From Mycteria americana (lineage: Eukaryota; Chordata; Aves; Ciconiiformes; Ciconiidae): DNA of 64,000 bases. A program made the translations under genes and the position numbers. Below, in pieces: positions 1 to 10,373 of the stretch. Every line of letters begins with the position of its first letter. Position 1 is the first letter of the stretch. The notes beneath the pieces were generated by a model. The model was not told where the DNA came from, made no database searches, and saw only the letters and a program-made list of their open reading frames with translations. Location of the stretch: the NCBI RefSeq assembly GCF_035582795.1, contig NC_134379.1, forward strand, positions 3,032,001 to 3,096,000. Reading direction: 5' to 3'.

Positions 1-177
1 GCTCCTGCCTCGGGTCAAGGGCCTCGAGCTGTCTGTCCCCAGCCTGTAGGCAGCAAAGCAGCTCTGGCCCCACTGCAGCGTAGGTGCAGAGAAGCAGCCA
101 GGCTTTACTTACAACAACGAACTGTAGAGGAAAATGAACAAATAAATAATGGGCCTTGACAATATATTGTCTTACAG
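1..177 (+). other. CA4 intron (partial)
   Basis: Sequence before the exon at 178. No exon, repeat or open frame is recognised here; it ends with a normal branch and polypyrimidine-acceptor region. Confidence 0.7.
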
Positions 178-270
178 CTTCACATTGTCCACATAAGAGA
201 AGATGTTTCAGATATAACAGAAGCAAAGAAACATGCAGATGGTGTGGCGGTGTTAGCATTCTTTATAAAG
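178..270 (+). CDS. CA4: CA4 exon with zinc ligand His119
   Basis: 93 bases, 31 codons in phase 0. It is preceded by the acceptor TCTTACAG and followed by GTAGGT. It begins LHIVHIREDVSD and ends AVLAFFIK, aligning with CA II residues 118 to about 149. The first His is the third zinc ligand of alpha-CAs. Confidence 0.93.
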
Positions 271-2502
271 GTAGGTAGCCGAATTTTTAATTGCCCATCT
301 CAAATCTACCAGCAATTTGGCTGAGTGATCGGTTGTGTTAATGTTACAGTAGTCCAAGACCTAAGCCCTCCCATCTTCTGCAGGCATTCAGTGCCAGCAC
401 TTAGTTCCTTTACCCTTTTTCTATATTCTGCTTGCTGTTATCTTTTAGCTTTGTGGTTCTTTCCTGTTTTATTCATAATTAATTTAAAGCAACCAGTTGT
501 TGAGAAATGTATGATTTGGAATCAAAATATTTCCATTTCAGGTTGAAGAAGAAAATAAAAACTATGCAACTCTAATAAATGCATTAGACAATATTAAATA
601 CAAAGGTAAGACACTTGTGTTGGTCAAAACGCAACATATATTTATTTCGAGCTCATCTACTACCGGGTAGTTCATGGCCCAGTCCTATTCTAATTACAGT
701 GGAGATTGTTACTTGAAAGTCAAAGATAAAGGTTAGTTTGTCAAGCACTCAGAGCATTGCAGGTGGGAGAAAAGCTAGTTCTCCATATTTGCAGTGAAGA
801 AACGCCCCCAGTATCGGAATGAGTATTCCCGCTTCTGCAGGAGGAAGCAAAGTGAGAAGAAAAACCTGCAGAGCGTTAACACAAGAGGTGTGCGTAACTC
901 GTGCTCTGTGGATCCTGCAGCTGGCAGGCAGGGATGTCACAAGCAGCGCAGTGCGGCCGGCCCAGGCGGCGTGGGAAGCGTGCGCGGGGATGAGGCTTTA
1001 CACAGCCACGTTTGAAGACAGGCGCGAACAATATCTGCAGCCGCGCTTCTTACGAGCGCTATTTCCACATGGTTTGTCTAGGGCAAACAACAGAGATGGA
1101 TCCTTTGCCACTGAGTTCTCTGCTCCCACCTGAGGAAGACCTTGAAAGGTACTATCGGTATGAGGGTTCCCTCACCACTCCCGACTGCCATGAGGGTGTC
1201 ATCTGGACAGTATTTGAGAAGCCAATTGAACTCAGTATTTCTCAGGTAAGTCGCAGAGGGATAGCCCGTAAGGTCTGCTTACGGTTATTTTGCCCCTTCG
1301 GCTGCCTGCTCGCTCACACAAATTAACACAGACTCATTAGCTGCTCCACTGCTTTGTTCCTATGACACACACACGCTTGCTTGGCATTAGCCTAAACACA
1401 GTCGCCAGTGCCGTTTTTTTGACCCTATTAAGTCATCTCTCAAAAAATGGCAGGAAAGGGGAAGGAAGGGAAAATGACGATGTGAAAAGAAAGCCAAAAA
1501 ACCCCACAGGTAAACGCCTAGCTCAGTGCTTCAGCAGCAGCACTTCCACTGCTCACCCCCAAATTTCACTGCTTTTCTCCTATTGTCGTAGTATTAGGAT
1601 ACCAGAACAGAACACTTCAAAATCCAAACTTTGAGTCTATCGGCATCAGCTTTAAGCAACCCATTTTTGTCCCAGAGAGAGGAACAGGAGACTGAATCGT
1701 GACTGCCTCTGAAATGCAGATTGTTTAGCTGACAGAGCACACGATTAAAAAATTCAGATGCCCTGGTGCGGACTCTCAGCAATACTACTGGCCAGCACAG
1801 CCTGGCCAAGAGCCAGCACCTGTATTTTAGTTCCTTACCGAATGTACTCATAATCACGTCAGTCACAGGGCAATGCTCAGCCACACACACGTCAGCATAG
1901 CACAGTACCCAAGAGGGAGCATCTGCTTGCTCTGAGCCAGCTTCTTGCTGAAGCCGTTAGAAATTTGAAGCGAAGAAAGAAATCCTAGTCCTCTTACTTT
2001 GTGTCACTGTGACGTGATGGACAAGGACAGGACTGTGTGCGTCAAGAGGACTGGTGTAACCAGGTCCTTGAGCTGGACAAAGCATTTGGCTCACACAGAA
2101 AGGAAGTCCCCATGATTTCCAAGGCTAAAAGAAGTCATCTGTTGGTGACCTCTGGCAGTAGCCTCCATCACATTGTTTCCTGCGAGGTTTAATGCATCCA
2201 TGCAGTTCAAAACAATACCACAGAGTAAGAAACTGCAGATTTATAATATCACAATTTCCAGCGTTCTGTGGAAAAAAAAAATTAACGATCTATTCTTTCT
2301 TCAATGTCTGCAGATTTCTAAATTCTCAACAGTTCACTTTGATGGGAAGAACTCAACGTACATGGTTGAAAATTTCCGGCCTGTTCAGTTTCTGAACGAA
2401 CGAAAGGTGTACTGGTCCAGTGCCAGCATCCTCCTGCCTCCTGCTAAGGTTTTAATGGTGGTCCTGATCCTTACGTACATCCTGAGTTCTGTTTTCCAAT
2501 GA
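178..2502 (+). CDS. CA4: Carbonic anhydrase 4 (GPI-anchored), 3' four coding exons, 5' partial
   Basis: Join of 178-270, 542-605, 1082-1245 and 2314-2502 gives 169 residues plus stop; all introns are GT-AG and the phases agree. The product hydrates CO2 to bicarbonate at the outer cell surface. Visible in CA II numbering: zinc ligand His119 and Val121 (LHIVH), Val143 (AVLAFF), Leu198-Thr199-Thr200 (GSLTTP), Val207 and Trp209 (GVIWTVF). Cys203 in TPDC is the disulfide cysteine typical of extracellular CAs. The tail has an NST glycosylation sequon and ends in a hydrophobic stretch without a cytosolic tail, as expected of a GPI signal. CA4 is about 312 residues in mammals, so the signal peptide, His94 and His96 are upstream of the window. 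The adjacent convergent USP32 supports CA4 over CA15 or other membrane CAs. Confidence 0.93.
542..605 (+). CDS. CA4: CA4 exon, short central segment
   Basis: 64 bases encoding VEEENKNYATLINALDNIKY plus K and one base of a split Gly codon (ends in phase 1). Acceptor is TTTCAG, donor GTAAGA. It corresponds to the variable segment before the CA helix with Leu-Ile-Asn-Ala-Leu. Confidence 0.9.
606..1081 (+). other. CA4 intron with a GC-rich middle
   Basis: GT-AG intron. About 900-1060 is rich in CpG and GC, which makes overlapping spurious open frames in two registers. None resembles a CA exon, and the flanking exons join in phase without them. Confidence 0.75.
1082..1245 (+). CDS. CA4: CA4 exon with Thr199 active-site loop
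   Basis: 164 bases; the first two complete the split Gly, then 54 codons ending in phase 0. Acceptor is TTTGTCTAG, donor GTAAGT. It carries LSSLLPPEEDLERYYRYEGS followed by LTTPDC and VIWTVFEKPI, the most conserved CA block: Thr199-Thr200, Cys203, Val207 and Trp209. Confidence 0.95.
1246..2313 (+). other. CA4 last intron
   Basis: GT-AG intron of about 1.07 kb. It has a purine-rich patch at about 1450-1480 and otherwise no recognisable element. Short open frames here lack homology to anything I know. Confidence 0.75.
2314..2502 (+). CDS. CA4: CA4 last exon: C-terminal strand and GPI signal
   Basis: 62 codons plus TGA. Acceptor is TGTCTGCAG. It contains the conserved NFRPVQ block (CA II: NWRPAQPL), an N-S-T sequon, then YWSSAS followed by a hydrophobic tail ending LTYILSSVFQ. 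The small residues in YWSSAS are a plausible GPI omega-site region (inference). Confidence 0.93.
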   Translation: MSKFSTVHFDGKNSTYMVENFRPVQFLNERKVYWSSASILLPPAKVLMVVLILTYILSSVFQ

Positions 2503-3370
2503 ACACTTCTCACCTCATTCAAGGTTCTGGGCTTTTTGGAGGGGTTTTTTTTTGTTGCTGTTGTTGGTTTTTTGTATCAAGTATTCTCTCTAACTACCAA
2601 CTCTTGAATCATAGCTGAATACAGAATGTAACCTTTTCCTCCTCCAGACACTAACCAAGGACTTCTGCTGCTCTTATATCAAATGAAACCCATTGCACTA
2701 AATCACAAGAATTCAAAGGAACTGTGAGATAAAACTACGAAGATTCAAATTTAAAAAAACACTTAAAGAAAGCATTAGGATGGATTATCTGCAAGCCTGT
2801 AGTTTTAACACAACACTGAAAGGACGCTTTACAAGCTATACAGAGGACCTTCAAGAGGAATCTGTTCTTAAGTGCCTGTGAAGGGTTTGTTTGGAGTATG
2901 TTTACATTCAACACTGCAAATCAGGAAGACAGGAACACAGGGAGTAATTCTTACCATCCCTACCTTGTCCTACGTGAAGGTACAATACAGAGCAAAGAAA
3001 AAATGCTCACACACAATTGAGCAACATCTGGGTCATCCTAGCTAGTGAAGGATATGTGACAAATTTCATCTGTCCTGACACAATTTTCCCCCTTCTTCCT
3101 TCAGAATACCTAAAGTTAATTTTTAGATAAGGATACTGGATTCCTTTAATCTAATCTACTGATTCGGGATTTCAGGTTTCTCTATTAAGCCTGTTTATTC
3201 AGCCTAGTACAGCATCCTGCTCTGGGATGCCCATGGCCGATATGATGTGCTAGAAAGAAAAAGGGAAGCTCAACCACATATACCAGTTGCACATCTGTGG
3301 AAATTCCCTCACTTTGGAGGGCTGCATTTGAAGCATGAGACTTTGCATAATAAAATGGGACAGCTCAAGA
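2503..3370 (+). other. CA4: Probable CA4 3' untranslated region
   Basis: It runs from the CA4 stop to just past the first canonical AATAAA in the sense direction. It is AT-rich with A-runs. The extent is inferred from the signal, not from transcript data. Confidence 0.5.
3349..3354 (+). promoter_or_regulatory. CA4: Candidate CA4 polyadenylation signal AATAAA
   Basis: First AATAAA after the CA4 stop, about 0.85 kb downstream, followed by T- and GT-containing sequence within about 80 bases. Later AATAAA copies near 4585 and 5130 are alternatives. Confidence 0.45.
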
Positions 3371-6300
3371 AATGGCTCTTTCCAGTATCACATCTTAGAA
3401 GGTTTTAAATTTCAGTTTGAACATTTCAGTGTGAACATTTCTATATGATTTTTCTTTCTATTTTTTTGGTATAATAACATACCTGCAAAATATTCACATA
3501 TGGTTGAGATTCGTAGTTTTTCCAAGAAGATCGTGATTTGAACTGATTTCTTCAGATCTTACCCAATTACTTACAGAAAAGCTCAATATACTGGGAAATG
3601 GGATTTCCTTATATTATTCCAGTTCTCTCTCTGAAGACGGACATAACTGTTTTCTTTGGCTATTGCCACATAACATGTTACAGCTTCTTTTAGAATTTTA
3701 GATTTTGGCCAAACCAAAATAGGATTTCATATTAGCAGACTTGTTTTTTTTTCTTTAGGGCAATGTTTGCAGAGATGACTTTATGCTACAGCTATATGGC
3801 CATTATCAGGAAAATCATGGCAGTGAGACTAACCACAGCTCACCAAAGAGAAAAAGCAGGGTGAAAAATTATTTTCATATTTAACAATCAATAATATAAG
3901 CTTAAAAAAACCACATAGGAAAGCAAATCCACCTTTTAAAGTTTAGAGGAATGATTAAGACTTTAACTGTATTTTTAGCTAACTGAAAAGCTTTTGAGAA
4001 GCAAACATAAATGAAAGATTAAAGTTGCACAGAGACCTATATTTTCATTGCCTTGAGTTTTTATTTCGTTCGTCCTTGCTGAACGGGAATCCACGCAACA
4101 CTCATTCAGAAAAGGAGCGTGACTTTTTTCCCCTATTTTCTTCACAACGTTTAGGGTTGGGTTTGCATTTTGGGGCGGGGGGAGGGAGGGATTTGCAGTA
4201 CGTTGGGACATTTCTGAAGTCAGCAGGCTTCTGGAGATTTTACTTCACATGGGTCATCTGGGAATTAGCTGCACATAGCAAAATTGCTTTGAGAACGGCA
4301 CCTTGCTCAGCAGAGCTGGTGCACACACCCAGCCCAACAGGTAGAGGACAAGCAGGTTTCTTACAATGAAGGAAAGGGTACCATGGATTTACCCCGTATA
4401 ACTTCACCTCTGTACAAACACTTGGCTAGTTAGTTAACCAGGGTAAACAGTTGCCTACTTACTCATCTGTTGAACATCTCTGTGTTAGCCATGTCCATTA
4501 CGTCCCTCAACATCCCCCAGGCAGAGAATGCATCAAGAAACTAAGAGGAAAGATGCTTTGTTTTCAGGCTACTTTACACGATGTAATAAATGCAAGTATT
4601 CCGAAAGGCTCACAGTTTATTTCTCTTTCAAGATTTACAAGCAACATGGTAAACAGCACAATCGCACACAAAAGGCCCGTAGGCCTGGGAGCTGCTGTTT
4701 TAAAGACCAGAGATGTGAATACTCCTCAGGATGCCTCTACTGAGAACAATGCCTTTTGCACTAAAAAAGCCCTCTGCACCTGCTGGGAGTATGTGTAAGA
4801 GCCCCCATCCCTCTCCATTCAGATTATTTACTAAATTCATGATGTGATTCTCATTTCATAGGCAGCTCTCTTAAGAAGGACTGGAGGAAACTATGGAGGG
4901 TCTGGGTCTACTGCCATTGATTGCTAGTGATTCACAGGGGCACCTTTTCACTAGGTGGTGCCTCAGCTTCCCATGTGGATAGAGAAGAGCATTTACAGCA
5001 ATTAGTTATGACGAGGGAGGATCTTATTTACTATGAAATATATTAAAATATAACTAAGAGGAAGAAACAAAAAATCTGCTGAAAAGATGGTTTGTCCTCT
5101 GTAAGTACTCTTCTGCACAAACCTCAGCATGAATAAAATCTGAATAGGCAAGTATGACCATTCTTACTGAGTGAATCTGAATTTTATGCCAATGAGGAAA
5201 AGGGAAATGCTACAATCTGCGTCTGTGTCAATGATCTAGTTCAATTTGTTCTTTGTCAGAGGCACCTCTTTGCAACCAGGCAGACACATTCTGTTCTGGT
5301 GCAGGATGTGACAATTACAGGACTAGTATTAATGCAGTAAATCAATATAAATTTACAGCAAAAGCTATTCAATTAAAATAACAGCAAAAGACAGGAAGGC
5401 TTGAAGCGGGACATTTGGTTTTCTTCTGTGAAGATAGTTATGGAAAAGCAATTTGCCGTTCCACAGGTAGCTTCAGGCGCAGATTTTCAAGAACTGTGTC
5501 TACGCTACATTTGGCATGAAACTTCTTACATTGCGAAGACGCTACGAAACAACCGTAACTCCTGAAGAACTAATAGCCAAGCTGTGATAATACAGGAAAG
5601 GGTGGGGGAAGGAACAGAAGTATTTAGAAAGACCCAGAAAGAACACTATTTTCCCACGTACAGAAAAGTTAACACAGAGCTTTGCTAACACATTTCACAT
5701 ATGTTGGAGCCAGAGTTGAAGATTGCTTAGCTTCTGTGACTGAAAACTGGAGTACAGTAGAAAATGAAACAGTACTGGAAACTAAAATTCACTAGAGATG
5801 TATGTTTTAGGTTTAAAACAAAAAAGACCAGCAGGGGCTTTGTCAGTCTGAATCAAGTCAGAGGTAGACTAGCATCTGAATTGCAGAAAACCATATGCAT
5901 GAACTGATTGTGTTCAAGACCACAAAGACCAAAACATTCTGGGAGATTATCGAAGTTTGGATGTAGCTTTGCTTATGAGAACTCTGTCCTTTGGAGGCAG
6001 CTTGCATTTTGGTTTAGGGTTTGCCCATAACGGCTGTTGTGGTAGAGTCCATTCGCCGTAAGGTTGAACAGCAACTAGGGACTCACCAGACTTTAGCAGG
6101 TCCTCCCCATCTCTAAAAATCTACCAAGCTGAGATTACATGGTGCTGTATAATGCATCCAAAAAGCAATCCTTTTCCAGTTTTGGATCAGACCTTAATTT
6201 GAGTGCAAGCCTTCAAAGGTCTGAGAGGTGAAGGAGCAGACCTGCCACATGAAAACAGGCCCAGCTTCACCCCTATCACAATCATCTGACAATCAGCGGG

Positions 6301-7189
6301 GAGCCGGGGGGAAGACAGGAGGAGGCAGGCACAAAAAAAAATTCCTAGTACAATATGCTCTCAGCAAAACATTTTCTCAGGAAGCAGAAAGAGGCAAGGA
6401 AACCTAGCCATTACTCACAAGAAATATATTTACATTATCCACACAGGATTTTAACAAACTTGCCAGCTTCATTGTATGGCCAGCTCCTCCTGCTGACAAA
6501 CATGAACTCAGAATGCACTTTTCTTCTCTACAGAATTGTTTTTCCATGACTGCTTGGAGAAAAGGATAAAGCTTTTTGCTTTTTCCTTTCCTCCCTTGCC
6601 CATCCAGAAGTGGATTTCACAGGGAAGACAGCATTTGCCAGCACAGCCAGCAGCCTTCCTGTTAAACAGGTATCATACAGCAAATCCATGTAAAATACCC
6701 TCCATACACCTGTAGTCAAAAAAGGGTACAGAGAAGCCTACCTAGCTTCCCAGGCTGGTTTTGAAGTCTAATCAATACGTTAGTACCGGGTGTAACCTCA
6801 ACCACTTCTGATCCAGAGACAGGGAGGCCCATTGCCTATTGCTGTACCTTGCACAGGAGATGACGCTCCACCACAAAAATGATTATGCTTGGAGATGTGA
6901 GGCTCTTTTCAGCAGAGTTAGAAGTGGACGCGGTGATTTTCTTCCAATAAGCACTACAAATGACATGGGATTTAGAGAAGTTGCAATGACAGGGGAAAAA
7001 AATGTCATGGTAGCTCTGTGCAGCCAGAGGCAGCTGTGGAAAATGTTTCATATAGGAGAAAATCATATACAAATTTAAAAAAAAGAAAAGGAAATGCAGG
7101 ATTTAGTTGTAAATTAACGTGTACCTGTGGAAAAGCCAAGAAAACTCTAGCTGAGATGCACTGAAGAAATACACACGAGGAAACGGAGA
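3371..7189. other. Intergenic DNA downstream of CA4
   Basis: AT-rich unique-looking sequence. Apart from the G-rich motif at 4172-4190, no repeat family, RNA gene or protein homology is recognised. Open frames are 60-115 codons and lack family motifs. Confidence 0.6.
4172..4190 (+). other. Canonical G-quadruplex motif
   Basis: Four G-runs (4, 6, 3 and 3 bases) separated by single C, A and A bases. This fits the G3+N1-7 quadruplex pattern with one-base loops. A weaker pair of G-runs lies just before it at 4153-4161. Confidence 0.7.
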
Positions 7190-8210
7190 TGGTAGCCTCC
7201 TGCCACGCTGCCCGGCCTGACGGGCTGCTCCCCACAGACACAGGGGATGACGCGGCCGACCACGATCCCGCGGGGAGCAGCGTCGCCTGTGGAAATACAC
7301 CACACGAAGCATCTGAAACCCACCTTGCTGGTATGCTGCATCTCCCACTTGCTGCTTACAGAGCCTTACGGAAGCATCTGTTTCAACAAGAGGAGAGGCA
7401 CCCAGAGGGAAGCAGCCGAGGCACCCAGGACACCGGTCTGAGGTGTCCCATACCCTGGGGCAGTGCTCAGCGTGGCAAGTCTTTGCGCACCTTGTTTTTC
7501 TTGGCGTTATTTCCCCATGTGTAATCTCCTTTGCAGACAGGACTGACTCACCGCTTTGCCGTTCACAGGCTGTGGGAAGCGGCAGCGCGGCCGGGCTGGG
7601 GCCCCTCTGAGGTGAGCATGGCGGCTGGGCAGGCTGCAGCACCCACTGTCACCACAGTCAGGTTCAAATGCCAGGCAGGGCAATCCTGCCACTTAAAAAG
7701 TGAACTGAAAGGAAAAAAGGAGGGGGGAGAAGAAAAAAAGGGGAGATAAAAGACCCTCTCAGCACAGCAGGGGTGGCAGGCTAGGGGCTGGGCACCCACA
7801 GACTTCGCCTGCTGCTGGCCGCCATCTTCTGAGGGTCCCTTTCAGTCAGGCTGAGGGGAGCCCAACAAGCCTGGCAACCCCCTTGCTCAGGCAACTGCCG
7901 CGGGCTCGTCTCAGAGAATAAAACAGCCGGGTGCTGCCTTCCCCACCATGTTTAGGTAGCCCTGGGGCTTCGGGCGGCAGAGACGCGGAAGCAAACGTCA
8001 CACCGCAAGGAAACCCGCCAAAAGTAGCGTTGCTTCGGGCTGGTGGAGGAGCCTGCTGCCCGGTGCCGCACCGGCGGCTGCGGGGAACAGGGGAAACGTT
8101 TCCAGTGCTTTTCCAGATGCCGGTGGTGGAGCTGGCCAACACCTCGGGGCTCCCGACGTGGACTCGGTGCCCATCGCAGGATAAAAAGCGATCAAAGAAT
8201 TTGGGAGGAT
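7190..8210. promoter_or_regulatory. CpG-rich intergenic block (possible orphan CpG island)
   Basis: GC content and CpG density rise sharply against AT-rich flanks. About 11 CpGs fall within the first roughly 105 bases, and further clusters lie at 7575-7625 and 7900-8180. Open frames of up to 179 codons on both strands here follow from high GC (few stops) and match no family I know. It could be an enhancer, an unannotated non-coding RNA promoter, or a methylation-protected element. Confidence 0.5.
7707..7746 (+). repeat. Polypurine tract
   Basis: Forty consecutive purines with a G6 run, a G4 run and two A-runs. It lies inside the CpG-rich block. Such tracts can form triplex DNA; no function is shown. 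Confidence 0.75.
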
Positions 8211-8439
8211 GAGCGATGGAGCAGTATCATCAGGGCCGCAGTGACCTCCTCAGCCAGGCTGGATAAAGCCAGGCCAGTTTGTCTTCTTGATGCCCTCCAA
8301 ACTTTCTGAACACAAATACAACTCATTCAAGCCAACTGTTGTTGAACATGTAGTTTTCATTATGAAGTTTAAATATCTTTCCTAAAAATAACCCGCTGTT
8401 TGGGGCTTTTAGTGTCAGAAATAAATCCATATACACCCA

Positions 8440-8640
8440 TAAAACCTGATTATAATTAGTCACACAAGTAAAATTATGAGTGTAATTAACTACAGCAATT
8501 AATTGAAATGCCTTTGGGACATTATATCCCTTCTTGCAGTTGAATGCAATTTGCATTTAAAGTTACATTATAAAAGGTATAAGATTGTAATAAATTTTGG
8601 TTATTTTATTATCTTTTACCTATTAATACCTAGTGAAATG
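8440..8640. promoter_or_regulatory. AT-rich block with POU/homeobox-like motifs
   Basis: It contains the perfect 15-base palindrome AATGCAATTTGCATT at 8543-8557, which includes the octamer-type site ATTTGCAT. Several TAATTA or TTAATT cores lie nearby. The composition resembles vertebrate conserved non-coding elements, but conservation cannot be tested here. Confidence 0.3.
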
Positions 8641-10325
8641 ATTTAGACATCTAGTACTCCAACACAGTTCTGATGAAAAAAAGTCTAAACAGCTGATGCT
8701 ATTTTAATAACTATGGGGTTTGTTTTCTTATAATCTGTCTCCTCCTAGCTAAACTTTTCCATGCCCTTTCTTTTTATCGTATGAAGAGAACCTCACAAAA
8801 ACCTATTAGTTTCCATCTACTGAAATTACCTTCGTAATGTCAACACCCATTCGCTTCCCACATTACTAAGACTACTCGTTGTTCCCAGCACGTAAGAGAA
8901 AGATCTTGATTGATTAGTTTCCAGATATGTGTGGTTATGAAGAATTTATGAGAGAGAAAGGAAGGCAGAAGTTTTACATTTTGCTGATTGTGCTGATCTT
9001 GAGATTAAGCCCTAAATAAATCATAGTCTTTTTCTATCAAGAATGCTATATCTTTGAAAACTTAGAATCATTTGAGTTTGTTGTAAATGCAACTCTCAGC
9101 ATTACACAAAATGCTTTCTTACATGCAGTAAAACATAATGTTTGATGTCCTGGAACCCAACAGTCACTGCTGAACCTGTGAATAATCCTGGGAGAAAAAC
9201 AGGAAGCTCCCTAAGGTAAAGGAAAGCTGCTGCTTAGAAGAGCAGGACGAAGACACAAGGTCAACCACCGAGGTGCTGAAGTCTTCCTCCAGCCCCTTCA
9301 GCTGAAATCCACTGCACCTGATGGCTACTGGGCTTTCTGTGCACCACTTCATTCCAAGCCCACGTAGGTAAAAGGGAGGATTCACCATTAATTTCCATGT
9401 CCTCAGGGAATTTCAGTGCTCCAAATCACTGATATAGTTCAAACATTTTGGGAAGTGGATGCTGGGACAGTCCCAGTCCAAGGAGTGTCCCTGTGTACAG
9501 AGAGCTCAGATGAAGACTAGGAAGCAGGTTGTAAGCAGAAAAATTGCCAAAGCTCCATTTACTTTGATGGTTTTACGACAGTTTGATTGGCAGGGAACAC
9601 GGTGTCTTATTAAGCACTACGAAAAGGACTCCAGTGTCACTCGTATAAAAAAACCTGCAGTGAGTTTCTATTGTCCTGCTAATATTGCAGTGCCAGAGCA
9701 CAGACGGGAAGTTCGGGTTTATGATCCCACAGATATGAATGCACATGTCATGGAACACGTTTGATTTATTTTAAAAAACGGCTATTAAAGCTCATAAAAC
9801 ACGAACATTCAGATTACATGGAAATACATTTTAAAAGTAATGCAATTTCTACTGCAACCATAGGAAGGTTTTGAGGTTGTGACAGAGAAGAGTTGGGAGG
9901 ACAACAGGCAATCCACAGTTCATGATTTACAAATGCCTCATATAAAGCTTATTAAAAAGAAAAATCACCCCTGAGCATTTCTCAGCAAGTACCGAATGAC
10001 CTCGGTAACAGCTTCAGCCTCAAGAAAGAGATGTCAGCTTGGGGAAACCTCGTGGCCTGTTTTGCTAACAGGAGGCAACACACATAGGAAGTTTATAAAA
10101 GGGCTGTACAACAGAAGTGTATACACAGAAGCACCTCTGACAGATAAAATTCATTTACAAAAGAAGAGCATGCACAGTGAGCTGTATAAAACAGAATTAA
10201 CTCTTCCAATAGCTCATTTCCCCATTTGACTGAGACATTTATGGCTAAGTAATTCTTAACTTCTCCAGAAGACAGAGCTGCCTAGTGTTTTCAACTTTCT
10301 GGCTAAACAGACTAAATAGAGGCTT

Positions 10326-10373
10326 AAAAAAAAAAAAAAAAAAAGACTGAGATAAGGGTAAAAAAAAAAAAAA
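10326..10373 (+). repeat. Paired poly-A tracts
   Basis: A19, fifteen unique bases, then A14. There is no upstream retrogene-like coding sequence and no obvious target-site duplication, so it is treated as simple repeat. Confidence 0.8.

Noticed and set aside
819..1133. Overlapping frames in the CA4 intron
   Set aside because: They arise from local GC richness; the CA exons on either side join in phase without them and they match no CA segment.
7103..7642. 179-codon open frame on the - strand
   Set aside because: It lies in the CpG-rich block, where stops are rare on both strands; several overlapping frames are equally long and none has a recognisable domain.
10326..10373. Poly-A pair as a possible processed-retrogene tail
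   Set aside because: No coding remnant upstream and no target-site duplication seen.
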